A stretch of 64,000 nucleotides of DNA, from contig CBDHFH010000008.1 of the NCBI GenBank assembly GCA_965262455.1, forward strand, positions 1 to 64,000. The letters are read 5' to 3'. A program made the position numbers and the translations under genes. The notes beneath the pieces were generated by a model. That model had not been told where the DNA came from, did no database searches, and saw only the letters and a program-made list of their open reading frames with translations. This DNA is from UBA1858 sp965262455 (GTDB lineage: Bacteria; Pseudomonadota; Gammaproteobacteria; UBA4575). Every line of letters starts with the position of its first letter. Position 1 is the first letter of the stretch. Positions 63,982 through 64,000 of the stretch are shown in pieces.

Positions 63982-64000
63982 CAACATGTCTGGAGAGCCA

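Overview
The window looks like a chromosomal segment of a gammaproteobacterium of moderate G+C. It carries the end of the rpoBC operon, the complete str, S10, spc and alpha ribosomal operons, uvrA / MFS transporter / ssb, and the miaB-ybeZ-ybeY-ybeX-lnt-leuS series, all in an order typical of that class. No genus can be named from the sequence alone. I saw no tRNA or rRNA genes, transposases or CRISPR arrays.

Layout. (1) 1-7727: rpoB (5' end cut by the window edge, with two single-base frameshifts) and rpoC. (2) 7761-26282: rpsL-rpsG-fusA-tuf, then rpsJ to rplO, secY, rpmJ, rpsM-rpsK-rpsD-rpoA-rplQ, closed by a clear intrinsic terminator. Three promoters (before rpsL, rplC and rpsM) share one design: a sigma70-like box, a C/G-rich start region, and a hairpin placed at the very 5' end of the transcript. 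(3) 26346-31569: a truncated FAD-monooxygenase remnant, uvrA on the minus strand, a YajR-type MFS transporter, and ssb. (4) 31680-54021: a 22 kb AT-rich surface-glycan island made of two converging gene sets. The plus set holds two GT4 glycosyltransferases, two AsnB-type amidotransferases, four methyltransferases, a UPF0104/LPG-synthase-type membrane protein, a polyprenyl-phosphate-type GT2, a membrane fatty-acid desaturase and a GT-C-like membrane protein. The minus set holds an ABC exporter, a GT4, a methyltransferase, a third AsnB and a large GT-C-like membrane protein. (5) 54200-63981: miaB, ybeZ (phoH-like), ybeY, ybeX, lnt, manC, and leuS (with a one-base frameshift near its 3' end).

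The least ordinary part is the island. It has three AsnB paralogs, five methyltransferases and a lipid desaturase, but no Wzx, Wzy or sugar-nucleotide genes. A GT4 / methyltransferase / AsnB set occurs on both sides of the convergence point. My reading is a lipid-linked glycan that is amidated and methylated, then exported by the ABC transporter. This is inference from family and context. manC, about 5.5 kb beyond the island, could supply GDP-mannose. One island glycosyltransferase carries a CAAT-type tetranucleotide repeat that could switch it on and off by slippage.

The three frameshifts all lie in essential genes, are all single-base insertions, and all lie close to the window ends. Sequencing or assembly error is the simplest explanation.
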